From NCBI GenBank assembly GCA_021776635.1, contig JAJFFN010000035.1:124001-188000 (forward strand): a stretch of DNA of 64,000 bases. Reading direction: 5' to 3'. Under the pieces are notes generated by a model. That model did no database searches. It had not been told where the DNA came from and saw nothing but the letters and a program-made list of their open reading frames with translations. This stretch comes from Robiginitomaculum sp. Lineage in GTDB: Bacteria; Pseudomonadota; Alphaproteobacteria; Caulobacterales; Maricaulaceae. A program made the translations under genes and the position numbers. This document shows, piece after piece, positions 49,596 through 57,891 of the stretch. The stretch's first letter is position 1. Every line of letters begins with the position of its first letter.

Positions 49596-50783
49596 CTACG
49601 TAATTTCCAGCGCAATGGCCGTCGCTTCGCCGCCGCCGATACAAAGGGATGCGACCCCTTTTTTGGCACCGCGTTTTTCCATGGCTGCAATCAAGGTTGC
49701 CATAATCCGCGCACCAGATGCGCCGATAGGATGACCTAGAACGCAGGCGCCGCCGTTGACATTGACCTTATCATGCTCAAGCCCCATATCGCGCATGGCA
49801 ATCATCGGAACAACGGCAAAGGCTTCGTTGATTTCCCATAAATCAACATCGTCCGCGCTCCAACCTGTTTTGGTTAGGCATTTTTCCATCGCTTTGACGG
49901 GTGCGGTGGTGAAGTACTTTGGCTCATGGGCGTGGGCGGCATGGGCTTTTATCTCTGCCAGTACTTTCAGTCCGCGTTTTTCAGCTTCGGATTTTTTCAT
50001 CATCACAAGCGCCGCCGCGCCGTCATTAATAGAACTGGCATTGGCCGCAGTCACCGTCCCGTCTTTGCTAAAGACGGGACGCAGGTTTGGGATTTTCTCG
50101 GGACGTGCGCCCTCTGGTCCTGCATCGGTGGAGACAACAATATCGCCCTTGCGGTTTGGAACTGTGACCGGCGTAATTTCGCGGTCAAAATCGCCGCTGT
50201 CCGCCGCGCGTCTGGCGCGAGCAACGCTTTCGATAGCGTATGCATCCTGTTCTTCGCGGGTGATTTGGTATTCTTGGGCTATCATATCAGCGAACACACC
50301 CATTGGTTTGTGATCATAGGCATCGGTCAAGCCGTCGTGCATCATTGTGTCGATCATGACGCCATTGCCCATACGGTAGCCGCCGCGTGCCTTTGGTAGC
50401 ACATAGGGCGCACCAGTCATGCTTTCCATGCCGCCCGCCACGATGATATCTGCTGAACCGGCTTTTATCGTATCGTGGGCCAGTATAGCCGCTTGCATGG
50501 CCGACCCGCACATTTTGTTAATTGTTGTGGCTTCGCATGTCAGGGTGAGCCCCGCTTTCAGACCAGCTTGCCTGGCGGGCGCTTGCCCTTGCCCTGCCGG
50601 CAAAACGCAGCCCATAATGACTTGCTCGACGTCACCAGCTTCAACACTGCTTTCGTTAAGCGCCGCACCGATTGCCGCCGCACCGAGCTCGGGGGCAGTT
50701 AATGTGCTAAACGCACCTTGAAAAGCCGCCATTGGAGTGCGAGCAAGACCTACGATGACGACAGGGTCAGAAGAAGAGGACAT
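49596..50783 (-). CDS. Acetyl-CoA acetyltransferase (thiolase)
   Basis: A thiolase II-type enzyme joining two acetyl-CoA to acetoacetyl-CoA, or the reverse. Catalytic residues are visible: the nucleophilic Cys in NKMCGSAM, the His in GHPIGASGAR and the Cys in SLCIGGGEA, with NEAFA between. About 395 residues are usual. I use the second in-frame ATG (50783), with GGAA at the right distance; the first is at 50795. The neighbours do not show whether it serves PHB synthesis, ketone or fatty-acid degradation. Confidence 0.92.
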   Translation of the reverse strand: MSSSSDPVVIVGLARTPMAAFQGAFSTLTAPELGAAAIGAALNESSVEAGDVEQVIMGCVLPAGQGQAPARQAGLKAGLTLTCEATTINKMCGSAMQAAILAHDTIKAGSADIIVAGGMESMTGAPYVLPKARGGYRMGNGVMIDTMMHDGLTDAYDHKPMGVFADMIAQEYQITREEQDAYAIESVARARRAADSGDFDREITPVTVPNRKGDIVVSTDAGPEGARPEKIPNLRPVFSKDGTVTAANASSINDGAAALVMMKKSEAEKRGLKVLAEIKAHAAHAHEPKYFTTAPVKAMEKCLTKTGWSADDVDLWEINEAFAVVPMIAMRDMGLEHDKVNVNGGACVLGHPIGASGARIMATLIAAMEKRGAKKGVASLCIGGGEATAIALEIT

Positions 50784-50920
50784 AGTGTTTTCCATTTATG
50801 TTTAATTTAGCAAGTTTAAATTTCGCACCAATATATTCCAGTGACCCAAGATTGCAATGCGGCGTTTAGTATATGCCATAATTATTTTGATGAAATGGCA
50901 AGAGCCTGAAACATATTTAA

Positions 50921-51724
50921 TTATTTGATTTTAATCTCGCTCTCACTTTCAGCAAAGCGCTCAATATTCATTCTTGCATCACGGAGTTTATTTATCGTAA
51001 GCTCGAAAGCCTGATCTTGCAGGCTTTTTCCTAATTCGCGGTCGTTAAAACCGCCTAGTCCAGTGTAATAGATTTTCCCAAGCGTTAGCATGGACAAGTT
51101 ATCACCTTTGTCGGCAGCTTTCTGTAGAGCCGTGATAGCCGCTTCTACGTCTTGCTCAGTATCTTGGTAACAATATATTTGAGCGGCACCAATCTCGTTG
51201 AGTGCCTCCACACTGCCGCGTTTGCTCGCGAGCCAGATTAAATGAGTAACTATATTGTCTTGGAATTCATCAATAGAATCATATTGACTATCTTCCATAT
51301 TAAGCACCTTAAATTCTTCTGTAAGCTCTTCTGAAGACATCGCCGCTACAAGCAATAGGAAATCAAATACTTTATCGCCAGTCATTCCGTTTATTTTGTT
51401 TTTTATAACTTTCACAATTTCAGAAGGTAATTGTCGTCGAAGATAGTAAGATTGTAGGTTGTCTCTTTCGCAAGCTAGAAAATCGTCAAAATCAAAAGTG
51501 TAGATTCCTAAGTCACTAAGATTGTCCAAAGAATCTTGGTAGTGTGAGTTACGAAGTAATTTAGACTTGTTTAGAAAATTACCAAAAATTGTCTGAATTT
51601 CTGAACTAGAAATATCTTCATTCTTGTTAGATACGACTTCATTACTACAGCTAAGTAGCAAAGTATAACCAAGAAGTGTAATGCCTGTGAAAATTGTTTT
51701 AATATTCAAGATAATTTTCTCCAC
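50921..51724 (-). CDS. Sel1-repeat-like lipoprotein
   Basis: A lipoprotein of about 262-267 residues. A hydrophobic stretch ends in LLLSC (lipobox). The C-terminal part has the pattern ALQKAADKGDNLSMLTLGKIYYTGLGGF, typical of Sel1/TPR repeats. The gene is clearly more AT-rich than mnmA and the thiolase beside it. The longest frame starts at a GTG overlapping the SD region; a TTG five codons later, nine bases from GGAG, gives a more normal signal peptide and may be the true start. The function is unknown. Confidence 0.7.
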   Translation of the reverse strand: MEKIILNIKTIFTGITLLGYTLLLSCSNEVVSNKNEDISSSEIQTIFGNFLNKSKLLRNSHYQDSLDNLSDLGIYTFDFDDFLACERDNLQSYYLRRQLPSEIVKVIKNKINGMTGDKVFDFLLLVAAMSSEELTEEFKVLNMEDSQYDSIDEFQDNIVTHLIWLASKRGSVEALNEIGAAQIYCYQDTEQDVEAAITALQKAADKGDNLSMLTLGKIYYTGLGGFNDRELGKSLQDQAFELTINKLRDARMNIERFAESESEIKIK

Positions 51725-51735
51725 CTTTTTATACC

Positions 51736-52899
51736 TTACGCCGCCGATACAATCCAGCCACCGCCTAGAACTCTGCTTGGTGTGTCTGCGTCGTAGAACA
51801 CGCAGGCTTGGCCGGGGGCTATGCCTTCCTCTGGCATTTCTAGGTCTAGGACTATATCGTTGTCGAGGGCTGTGAATGTTGCGGGGACTGGTGGGCGCAT
51901 GGAGCGGGTTTTTACCAATATGCTGCGACCGTCTAATGCGTGTTCAAACAGACCTGTGCCGAGCCAATTGACGTCTTTGAAATATATGCGGGTCTTTTTG
52001 AGCTGTTTCCTTGGCCCGACAATGACTTGTTTTTTGTGTGCGTCCAGTCTGAGCACATAGAGCGGGTCTTGGCCGCTGCCGTCTGGTATGTTCAGCCCGC
52101 GTCTTTGTCCGATCGTATAGTGCATGATACCTTCGTGGGTACCAAGAACAGTGCCGTCAACATGCAAAACCTCGCCTGGGTCAGCGGCGTCTGGGCGCAG
52201 TTTTTTGATAACATCAGTATATTTCCCTGTAGGGACAAAGCAAATATCTTGACTGTCAGGCTTGGCGGCGATGGAGAGATCAAGCTCTACCGCTAAGGCG
52301 CGGGTTTCAGTTTTATCATACCCACCTAAAGGAAATCGCAGAAAATCCAATTGTTCTTGCGTGGTGGTGAACAGAAAGTATGATTGGTCTTTGGTACTAT
52401 CTACGGCGCGGTGTAGTTCTGACCCGAATTTCCCATCTTCTCTGCGCACATAATGCCCGGTTGCCATGCAATCCGCGCCCAGATCCTTGGCGACTTGTAA
52501 CAAATCACGAAACTTAACCGTCTGGTTACACCGCACACAGGGTATGGGCGTCGCGCCCTTAAGATAGGTGTCAGCAAAATCATCCATGACCGCGTCTGAA
52601 AATTTGCTTTCATAGTCGAGTACATAATGAGGGAAGCCGCAGAGTTCCGCCACGCGTTTGGCGTCATAGATATCTTGACCCGAGCAACAGGCTTTGGCCT
52701 TTTGAATAGCGGCACCGTGATCGTAGAGCTGTAATGTGATGCCGATGACCTCATAACCTTGTTTGGCGAGCATGGCCGCGCAAACAGAGCTATCCACGCC
52801 GCCAGACATTGCGACAACCACGCGGGTATCTGCGCAGGATTTGGCGAATCCCAATGTATTTAAGTCTTGGGTTGTATTTTTGCGTTGGGTTTTGCTCAT
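51736..52899 (-). CDS. mnmA: tRNA 2-thiouridylase MnmA
   Basis: Adds sulfur to the wobble uridine of tRNA(Lys), (Glu) and (Gln). It has 387 residues: a PP-loop ATP site SGGVDSS near 33-39, the CCSGQD segment, the first catalytic Cys in IPCVRCN and the second in QDICFVP, then the GQRRGL block and C-terminal beta-barrels. In alphaproteobacteria it often neighbours sciP on the opposite strand, as here. Confidence 0.96.
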   Translation of the reverse strand: MSKTQRKNTTQDLNTLGFAKSCADTRVVVAMSGGVDSSVCAAMLAKQGYEVIGITLQLYDHGAAIQKAKACCSGQDIYDAKRVAELCGFPHYVLDYESKFSDAVMDDFADTYLKGATPIPCVRCNQTVKFRDLLQVAKDLGADCMATGHYVRREDGKFGSELHRAVDSTKDQSYFLFTTTQEQLDFLRFPLGGYDKTETRALAVELDLSIAAKPDSQDICFVPTGKYTDVIKKLRPDAADPGEVLHVDGTVLGTHEGIMHYTIGQRRGLNIPDGSGQDPLYVLRLDAHKKQVIVGPRKQLKKTRIYFKDVNWLGTGLFEHALDGRSILVKTRSMRPPVPATFTALDNDIVLDLEMPEEGIAPGQACVFYDADTPSRVLGGGWIVSAA

Positions 52900-52995
52900 A
52901 AAGTCTTAAATAGGGAGCATCTTGTCATAAGTCGAGACATCCCAGAAGATTTATTTGACGCAAATGTTAAGAAGTAGGCTTGGAAAAATTCAATA

Positions 52996-53051
52996 GAATC
53001 AAAACCTTATGAAAATCGCAAGTATTTCTTAACACTATTTGTTGGCGTTAA
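52996..53051 (+). promoter_or_regulatory. Candidate cell-cycle control elements before sciP
   Basis: The 290-base gap before sciP holds one GAATC (52996-53000), a GANTC site that CcrM methylates in this group, and two TTAAC half-sites, starting at 53029 and 53048. CtrA binds TTAA-N7-TTAA; the spacing here is 15, so only half-sites are supported. In Caulobacter sciP is cell-cycle controlled, which makes these worth noting. No good -35/-10 pair is evident. Confidence 0.3.
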
Positions 53052-53191
53052 CCTTTGTAAACATATGTTTTTATTGCGTTTTTTTCTCTCTTGTTAGGGT
53101 GTTTTTAATAAACGGGCGCTACAACGGCATCATAAGAATACACGGGGGCCTACGTAATTACACAAAGGGTCAAAAACAGTGGTGAGTTAGA

Positions 53192-53449
53192 ATGATAAGA
53201 GAGAATGTTGTAATTGGACCAGAAGGAACGCCGCTTACGCTGGCCGATCTTCCTAAACCCGATACAGTCAGGTGGGTAATACGGCGCAAAGCCGAAGTGG
53301 TTGCTGCAGTGCGCGGTGGCCTGTTGACATTAGACGGCGCTTGTGATCGTTACGGTTTGTCTTCAGAGGAATTTTTATCTTGGCAACGGTCAATAGAATC
53401 TCACGGGATTTCAGGCCTGCGCACGACACGGATACAAGCTTACCGTTAA
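53192..53449 (+). CDS. sciP: SciP, CtrA inhibitory protein (DUF1153)
   Basis: An 85-residue DUF1153 protein. In Caulobacter SciP binds CtrA and blocks transcription at CtrA targets during early cell-cycle stages. The blocks RENVVIGPEG.PLTLADLP, RWVIRRKAEVVAAVRGGLL and FLSWQRSIE are almost as in that protein from memory. The helix-turn-helix region is about 40-65. The ATG has a weak GTGAG SD. A good terminator follows. The gene strongly supports a CtrA-regulated, Caulobacterales-like cell cycle in the host. Confidence 0.92.
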   Translation: MIRENVVIGPEGTPLTLADLPKPDTVRWVIRRKAEVVAAVRGGLLTLDGACDRYGLSSEEFLSWQRSIESHGISGLRTTRIQAYR

Positions 53450-53472
53450 ACCGGCTTGATCAAACAATTAGG

Positions 53473-53508
53473 ACCACCGCCTAAGCGAAAGCGAGCGGTG
53501 GTTTTTTG
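53473..53508 (+). terminator. Rho-independent terminator of sciP
   Basis: A perfect eight-base stem, ACCACCGC (53473-53480) and GCGGTGGT (53495-53502), with an internal GC-GAAA-GC mini-hairpin as its loop, is followed by a six-base T-run. It ends the single-gene sciP transcript. Confidence 0.9.
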
Positions 53509-53628
53509 TTATTAAATAATTGATTTATTTGACTGTTTTCTTTAATTTTAGGGTTTTTTTAAAGTTTTAAAACTAAAGTAATTCCATAACAAAAGCACAA
53601 AAAGTGCTTGATAATTAGGTGTAAATAT

Positions 53629-54336
53629 ATGTCCAATACAAGCAATCGGCCAGACGGTCGGCTGATACCTGTCTATGCAGTTGATGATGGTTTGTGGAGC
53701 GCGGAATTAACCCTTGCGCTTTCAAAAACCGCTGCCGCATGCGGAGAAACCGTTTTGATGCTCGATCTAATGGGAGGCCGCGTGATGGACAAGGCCGGCA
53801 TCGTTGTTGGTGTTACGCTGGGCGATGTTTTGGGCGGAACGGCTCGGATGTCCGACGCGAAATATATTGACCAAAATGAACATTTCACCGCAGTCAGTAC
53901 AGGCGGTGCCGATCTTGATGTGTTATTGGGTTCATTAGCGGCATTGTCCTTGAGCTATGACTGGGTCTTTATTGGGGCTAGACCTGGGTGCACGCCGGCC
54001 CATATCAGGTTGGCGAGTGCAGCCGATGCGTCGCTAATTATGTATGATTGTGGCGGCGATAATTTCATGCGGGCTTATTGGATGCTTGATGCTGTACGGG
54101 CGCGCGTACCAAAATTTGATCCATTAATGATTGCGCAAACAAGCAGTGATGGCGGCGAAAGTGAAGGTTTTGAAACCTTTGATCTTTTGGCGGGGACTGT
54201 ACGTGATTTTCTAGGTGCTGCACCAGCGCTCGGCGGCATTTTAGAACATCCTAGCTGTGCGGGCAAACTGGCACCAGCTTTGCTTGAGGCTTTGCGTCAA
54301 GACAGTAATTTTACGAAAAAACGCGCCAGCGCCTAA
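53629..54336 (+). CDS. ParA/MinD-like protein without a P-loop
   Basis: A 235-residue protein with the layout of a MinD/ParA ATPase. A first strand ([10 protein letters not shown]) leads into a helix, then [11 protein letters not shown] resembles the switch region and [10 protein letters not shown] resembles the Walker B/switch II strand. Where the deviant Walker A (GKGGVGKT) should be, the sequence is [10 protein letters not shown], with no lysine. It probably does not bind ATP in the normal way. I start at ATG 53629, about eight bases after AGGTG. The neighbouring sciP hints at a cell-cycle or polar role. The family call is an inference from layout only. Confidence 0.6.
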   Translation: MSNTSNRPDGRLIPVYAVDDGLWSAELTLALSKTAAACGETVLMLDLMGGRVMDKAGIVVGVTLGDVLGGTARMSDAKYIDQNEHFTAVSTGGADLDVLLGSLAALSLSYDWVFIGARPGCTPAHIRLASAADASLIMYDCGGDNFMRAYWMLDAVRARVPKFDPLMIAQTSSDGGESEGFETFDLLAGTVRDFLGAAPALGGILEHPSCAGKLAPALLEALRQDSNFTKKRASA

Positions 54337-54340
54337 GCTC

Positions 54341-54430
54341 CAGTCTCAGTCTCAGTCTCAGCCCCAGTCTCAGTCTCAGCCTCAGTCTCAGCCTCAGCCT
54401 CAGCCTCAGCCTCAGCCTCAGCCTCAGCCT
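54341..54430. repeat. Fifteen CAGYCT hexanucleotide repeats
   Basis: Fifteen uninterrupted six-base units lie four bases past the ParA-like stop codon. The first eight vary between CAGTCT, CAGCCC and CAGCCT; the last seven are all CAGCCT, suggesting recent expansion at the right end. The reading frame shifted by one from the ParA-like gene would give a long Ser-Gln/Pro-Gln tail, but the stop codon comes before the repeat. The tract separates this gene from the EF-hand operon. Confidence 0.9.
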
Positions 54431-54474
54431 AAGCTTACGAATTTGTAATCATAAAAAGCGACGGATTTTGCTCC

Positions 54475-54505
54475 TTGCGGCGTTTAACCTATATAAACAC
54501 CGCAA
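54475..54505 (+). promoter_or_regulatory. Inverted repeat in the leader of the EF-hand operon
   Basis: TTGCGGCGTTTA (54475-54486) and TAAACACCGCAA (54494-54505) are 12-base arms matching at all but one position, around a seven-base spacer. The repeat ends just before the AGGAG SD of the EF-hand gene. It may be an operator or an RNA hairpin controlling translation of the operon. Confidence 0.5.
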
Positions 54506-54517
54506 TAGGAGATTTTA

Positions 54518-55162
54518 ATGTCAAAATTATTTACACAAATACTGGCTACAACCGCCATTGTTTCAACGCTTAGCGTATCGGCATTTGCTGGTAGCCCTAT
54601 GTTGAAAAGGGTTGATAGTAATAATGACGGGCTAATTCAGCTGTCTGAATTTAAGGCTCAGGCGGATCAAAAATTCGCAAAAATGGACGCAGATGGCAAT
54701 GGTCTGGTGACCAAAGAGGAAAGACAGGCGTTAAAGAAGCAAAAACGCGAAACGCGCGCTTTGAAAAAATTTGCCAAAGCGGACAGTAATAGTGACGGTT
54801 CCTTGTCTGAAGAAGAATTTATGGCTGCCCGTGCTGCCCGCGCGGAGCGTATGAAACAAAAGCGCGATGTAAACGGGGATGGCCAATTAAACCAAGACGA
54901 TAGGGATGCCCGCAAAAAAATGCGGAAAAAAATGCGTAAAAAAAGGAAAGCGTACAAAGAAAAGCATGCTGCTAAGCGCATAAAAGTTGATGCAAATGAT
55001 GATGGTGTGGTTGACATAGCGGAACACCAAGCCGCCGTATTAGCTCGCTTTGAGCGTTTGGATAAAAACGCCGATAGGGTACTAAGTGCAGACGAACAAA
55101 AAGCCATAAAGCGCAAGCGTAGTAAACGTCACGGTAAAAAACATCATGGAATGCGCCAGTAA
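54518..55162 (+). CDS. Secreted protein with about six EF-hands
   Basis: A 214-residue protein with a signal peptide (cleavage near AFA-G, residue 25). Loops of the DxNxDG type appear six times: around DSNNDGLIQLSE, DADGNGLVTKEE, DSNSDGSLSEEE, DVNGDGQLNQDD, DANDDGVVDIAE and DKNADRVLSADE. The last lacks the Gly at loop position 6, so its binding may be poor. The linkers and tail are extremely basic (many Lys/Arg, ending in a His/Lys-rich stretch), unusual for calcium proteins. Strong AGGAG SD. It is the first gene of an operon with a sigma factor. Confidence 0.88.
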   Translation: MSKLFTQILATTAIVSTLSVSAFAGSPMLKRVDSNNDGLIQLSEFKAQADQKFAKMDADGNGLVTKEERQALKKQKRETRALKKFAKADSNSDGSLSEEEFMAARAARAERMKQKRDVNGDGQLNQDDRDARKKMRKKMRKKRKAYKEKHAAKRIKVDANDDGVVDIAEHQAAVLARFERLDKNADRVLSADEQKAIKRKRSKRHGKKHHGMRQ

Positions 55163-55237
55163 ATAGTGTAACCTTGGGCACTTATGGCAGACCCCCTCCC
55201 ATCCCTTGCTCAAAGGGTTTGCCCATCAGGATATGTT

Positions 55238-55855
55238 ATGAACGGCACACATTCTGCATCCGGGTCTCGTGATCCTCATTCCCCCGATAGGTTGGATCCG
55301 GATGCAGATATTTTATTAGACTTAGCGCACGGTAAACCCGCCGCGCTCGGTGTTTTGATGGCGCGCCACTTAAAGGCTGTCAAATCAACGGCACACTATA
55401 TGCTAGGGGACGAGATGATGGCGGAAGATATAGCACAAGAAGTGTTTATTAAAGCATGGAAGAACGCCCCCAAATGGCAAGCTGGACCCGCCAAATTTTC
55501 CACTTGGCTACATCGGGTCACACGGAATTTATGTTATGACCGCTTGCGTAAAATAAAGGAAATTTATCCTAAGACCGTCCCAGACATGGTGTCGGATAGT
55601 CCTGAGGCTTCACAGCTTATGCAAATGCGTCAAAACCATAGTGCGCAAAAATCAAAGATTGAATATGCGCTGGTAAAGCTTCCTAAACGCCAACGTATGG
55701 CGATTATATTGTGCCATTACCAAGACATGTCGCAGGTCGAAGCGGCTGCTATTATGGAGGTTGGGGTGCGTGCCTATGAAAGCTTATTGGCGCGCGCACG
55801 AAAAAATTTGAAAATGCAATTACAAAGTCATAAATCAGAGTTGTTGGAGAACTGA
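55238..55855 (+). CDS. ECF-type sigma factor
   Basis: A 205-residue group 4 sigma factor. Region 2 (ADILLDLAHGKPAALG to STWLHRVTRNLCYDRLRK) is near 25-110. Region 4 follows at about 145-195 (LPKRQRMAIILCHYQDMSQVEAAAIM). I use the ATG at 55238, with AGGA a few bases upstream, rather than 18 codons earlier. Its stop lies two bases before the next gene, a probable anti-sigma, so the factor is likely held inactive by it. Confidence 0.85.
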   Translation: MNGTHSASGSRDPHSPDRLDPDADILLDLAHGKPAALGVLMARHLKAVKSTAHYMLGDEMMAEDIAQEVFIKAWKNAPKWQAGPAKFSTWLHRVTRNLCYDRLRKIKEIYPKTVPDMVSDSPEASQLMQMRQNHSAQKSKIEYALVKLPKRQRMAIILCHYQDMSQVEAAAIMEVGVRAYESLLARARKNLKMQLQSHKSELLEN

Positions 55856-55856
55856 T

Positions 55857-56321
55857 ATGTCAAAATTAAACAAATCAAGAGTGCAAGAACTCATCCAAGC
55901 ATATGGGGCAAACCCCAAGCGTTGGCCGCAACAAGAACGGCAAGCGGGGCAGGCATGGCTCGAAGAAAACCCAATTGATACTGGAATATTACTGACAGAT
56001 GCTCATTCGCTAGAACAAGCATTAAATACGATACATTCACCTAGCGGCGATATATCATTATTGCAGGCGCGTATTTTAAAACTGGCCACAAAAACGGCTC
56101 AGGATAGCGCTTCGTATGAAAACGCTGGATATGAGACGGCGCCGCGCGTGATAGCTGCATGGAAAACTGTTGCAGCGGTATTGGTGCTGAGCACAGGTAT
56201 GGGGTTTGGCATTGGACAAGTAGCTGCGGCGGATACATCTTATACTGACGCTGAGACACTGTTTTCCGTCAGCATGCAAAGTGAATATAGCGAGACGGAT
56301 TTATACGGAGAAGGGTTATGA
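55857..56321 (+). CDS. Probable membrane anti-sigma factor
   Basis: A 154-residue protein with a soluble N-terminal half (RVQELIQAYGANPKRWPQQE, a pattern common in proteins encoded behind alphaproteobacterial ECF genes), one membrane segment at about 104-126 (VIAAWKTVAAVLVLSTGMGFGIG), and a short periplasmic tail. The topology suits an anti-sigma factor that binds its sigma in the cytoplasm. Position and shape are the evidence; the family is not certain. It overlaps the next gene by four bases. Confidence 0.65.
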   Translation: MSKLNKSRVQELIQAYGANPKRWPQQERQAGQAWLEENPIDTGILLTDAHSLEQALNTIHSPSGDISLLQARILKLATKTAQDSASYENAGYETAPRVIAAWKTVAAVLVLSTGMGFGIGQVAAADTSYTDAETLFSVSMQSEYSETDLYGEGL

Positions 56322-56860
56322 ATACGAAACCGGAAAGTCTCAAAACGAGAAACTCGTGGATAATTGCTTTGTTTATATCCATTGCTTTGAACGGATTATT
56401 GGTTGGGCTATTAATATCCAAGCAAGCCAACCAGAGCCCGCTAGGCTATACTGTGCCACAAGCACAAAACGCCTTGCAAATTACTCCAAATAATCCGCGC
56501 CATCTTGTCCGTTCGCTGTCCCCAAAACGCCATAAACAGGTCATGACAACGGCTTTGAAAAACTTGAAACTAGAGGGGGGCAACCGTCCTCATAAATTGT
56601 TCAAGCAATTGCGACAAGCAAAATTAGAGACAATGCGTCTTTTGCGTGCCGATGAGCCTGATATGGTGGCTATCGAAACCTCACTGGCAAAGAGCCGCGC
56701 AATCAAACAAAAAATTGCTGTGTCCGGCGACGCGCTGATGATAGAAGTGCTCGTTCAAATGACACCAGAAGAACGCGCAGCGGCACAAAAAGCTATGCAA
56801 GAACGCAAATTCAAGCGGCTAAGAAAATTTAAACGCCAAAGAAAACCCAATCGTCACTAA
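56318..56860 (+). CDS. Periplasmic sensor (CnrX/Spy-like)
   Basis: A 180-residue protein with a signal anchor (SWIIALFISIALNGLLVGLLIS, residues 13-34) and a helical, Arg/Lys-rich periplasmic part. The stretch RSLSPKRHKQVM...LMIEVLVQMTPEERAAAQKAM resembles the LTxxQ/metal-resistance (CnrX, ZraP, Spy) helical hairpin. It ends in a basic tail. Together with the anti-sigma it likely senses an envelope or metal signal and controls the ECF factor. It is the last gene, convergent with the hydrolase two bases away. Confidence 0.7.
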   Translation: MNTKPESLKTRNSWIIALFISIALNGLLVGLLISKQANQSPLGYTVPQAQNALQITPNNPRHLVRSLSPKRHKQVMTTALKNLKLEGGNRPHKLFKQLRQAKLETMRLLRADEPDMVAIETSLAKSRAIKQKIAVSGDALMIEVLVQMTPEERAAAQKAMQERKFKRLRKFKRQRKPNRH

Positions 56861-56862
56861 AC

Positions 56863-57672
56863 CTATTTGTTATCATGCTTTTCCAAAAAGGCCCAAACGG
56901 CTGCCCATGTTGGTGTCACATCGCCTTTGGCACGGGACGGGTCTAGCATGGACGAACCATGTACCCCGTCTTTTGCGATATAATAATCGTGCCCGCTTTC
57001 TTCGAACAAGGCTTGTTCCTCGGTTCCAACAAATGCTATTTCACCGTCTGGTCTAAAGGCTATGGTTGGAATGGTTACGGCAGCAGTAAATAATTTTGCG
57101 CTACAAGCACCCATAGCGGCTCCGGATGCAGGTGAAAATGACAAAGTGCCAGCAATATCGCTTCCGTGTTCCGAAGCTAGTTTTAGCACCATTGCCGCAC
57201 TATAGGACGAACCCCAAACAAAAATTGGCCCGCTGGTTTTTGTCTGCGCATAAATTAAAGCCGCTTCCATATCTGGGTAGGCTGAACAATAATCAGTTTT
57301 TTCACCGCGTGCGGCAACTGTACGGTTTTCACCGCCAAACTGTTTGCCTCCAGAACGTTGATCGACGACCAACAGACCGTAGCCTTTTGCGGTTAATTTG
57401 GGTATGATATTTGCGTATTCCGCGCGTCCATTGGCCCCTGCCTGATGAAACAAGATAATGAGGGGCGTATTTGTTTGTTGGTCACTTAAATGTAAATCTG
57501 CATAAACAAGACCTTCGTCATGTGCAGTAAAAGTTATTTCTGTGTGTTGGACGGTTTCGTTCGTTTTATTGTCGATGCTCTCTTGAACAGTTTCGTTTGT
57601 TTGAACATTTTGTGCACTACATGACATAAAACCAAGTGCAAGCACTGCGTATAATAATCCGGTTTTTGTCAT
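56863..57672 (-). CDS. Alpha/beta-hydrolase lipoprotein
   Basis: A 269-residue lipoprotein (lipobox GFMSC, Cys18) with a Thr/Asn/Val-rich linker containing a near-duplicate NETVQ. The alpha/beta-hydrolase or dienelactone-hydrolase-like fold shows LIILFHQAGANGRAEY (oxyanion region), GSSYSAAMVL with the nucleophile Ser near 159, and a C-terminal GVHGSSML with the likely His. The substrate is unknown. It probably sits in the outer membrane. Confidence 0.82.
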   Translation of the reverse strand: MTKTGLLYAVLALGFMSCSAQNVQTNETVQESIDNKTNETVQHTEITFTAHDEGLVYADLHLSDQQTNTPLIILFHQAGANGRAEYANIIPKLTAKGYGLLVVDQRSGGKQFGGENRTVAARGEKTDYCSAYPDMEAALIYAQTKTSGPIFVWGSSYSAAMVLKLASEHGSDIAGTLSFSPASGAAMGACSAKLFTAAVTIPTIAFRPDGEIAFVGTEEQALFEESGHDYYIAKDGVHGSSMLDPSRAKGDVTPTWAAVWAFLEKHDNK

Positions 57673-57891
57673 TTCTATTCCCCTTTTGATTTTGGTCTAT
57701 TATTGTTATTTTGTTTCATCATGACGATAACTTGAGACTTCGTCAATTCACAATTATGTGCAACGAAAAACCAAGCCTTGGCGCTTTCAACTGTTGATAC
57801 TCTATAAAAGCGGTCCTATAAGACGGGCTGGTCATAGGTGGAAAATAATCAAGAGGCGCAGGCTGAGCGTAGTGAACAACAGGGAAGCATA

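Noticed and set aside
53048-53062. A full CtrA box (TTAA-N7-TTAA) before sciP
   Set aside because: The first half matches, but the second half at the right distance reads AAAC, so only half-sites are supported.
54257-54448. A frame coding for a Ser-Gln/Pro-Gln-rich tail across the hexanucleotide repeat
   Set aside because: It overlaps the ParA-like gene in another frame and has no start signal; the tail is just the repeat read through.
57778-57808. A promoter for sucC (TTGGCG and TATAAA)
   Set aside because: The spacing is 19 bases and both boxes are imperfect; not better than chance in an AT-rich gap.
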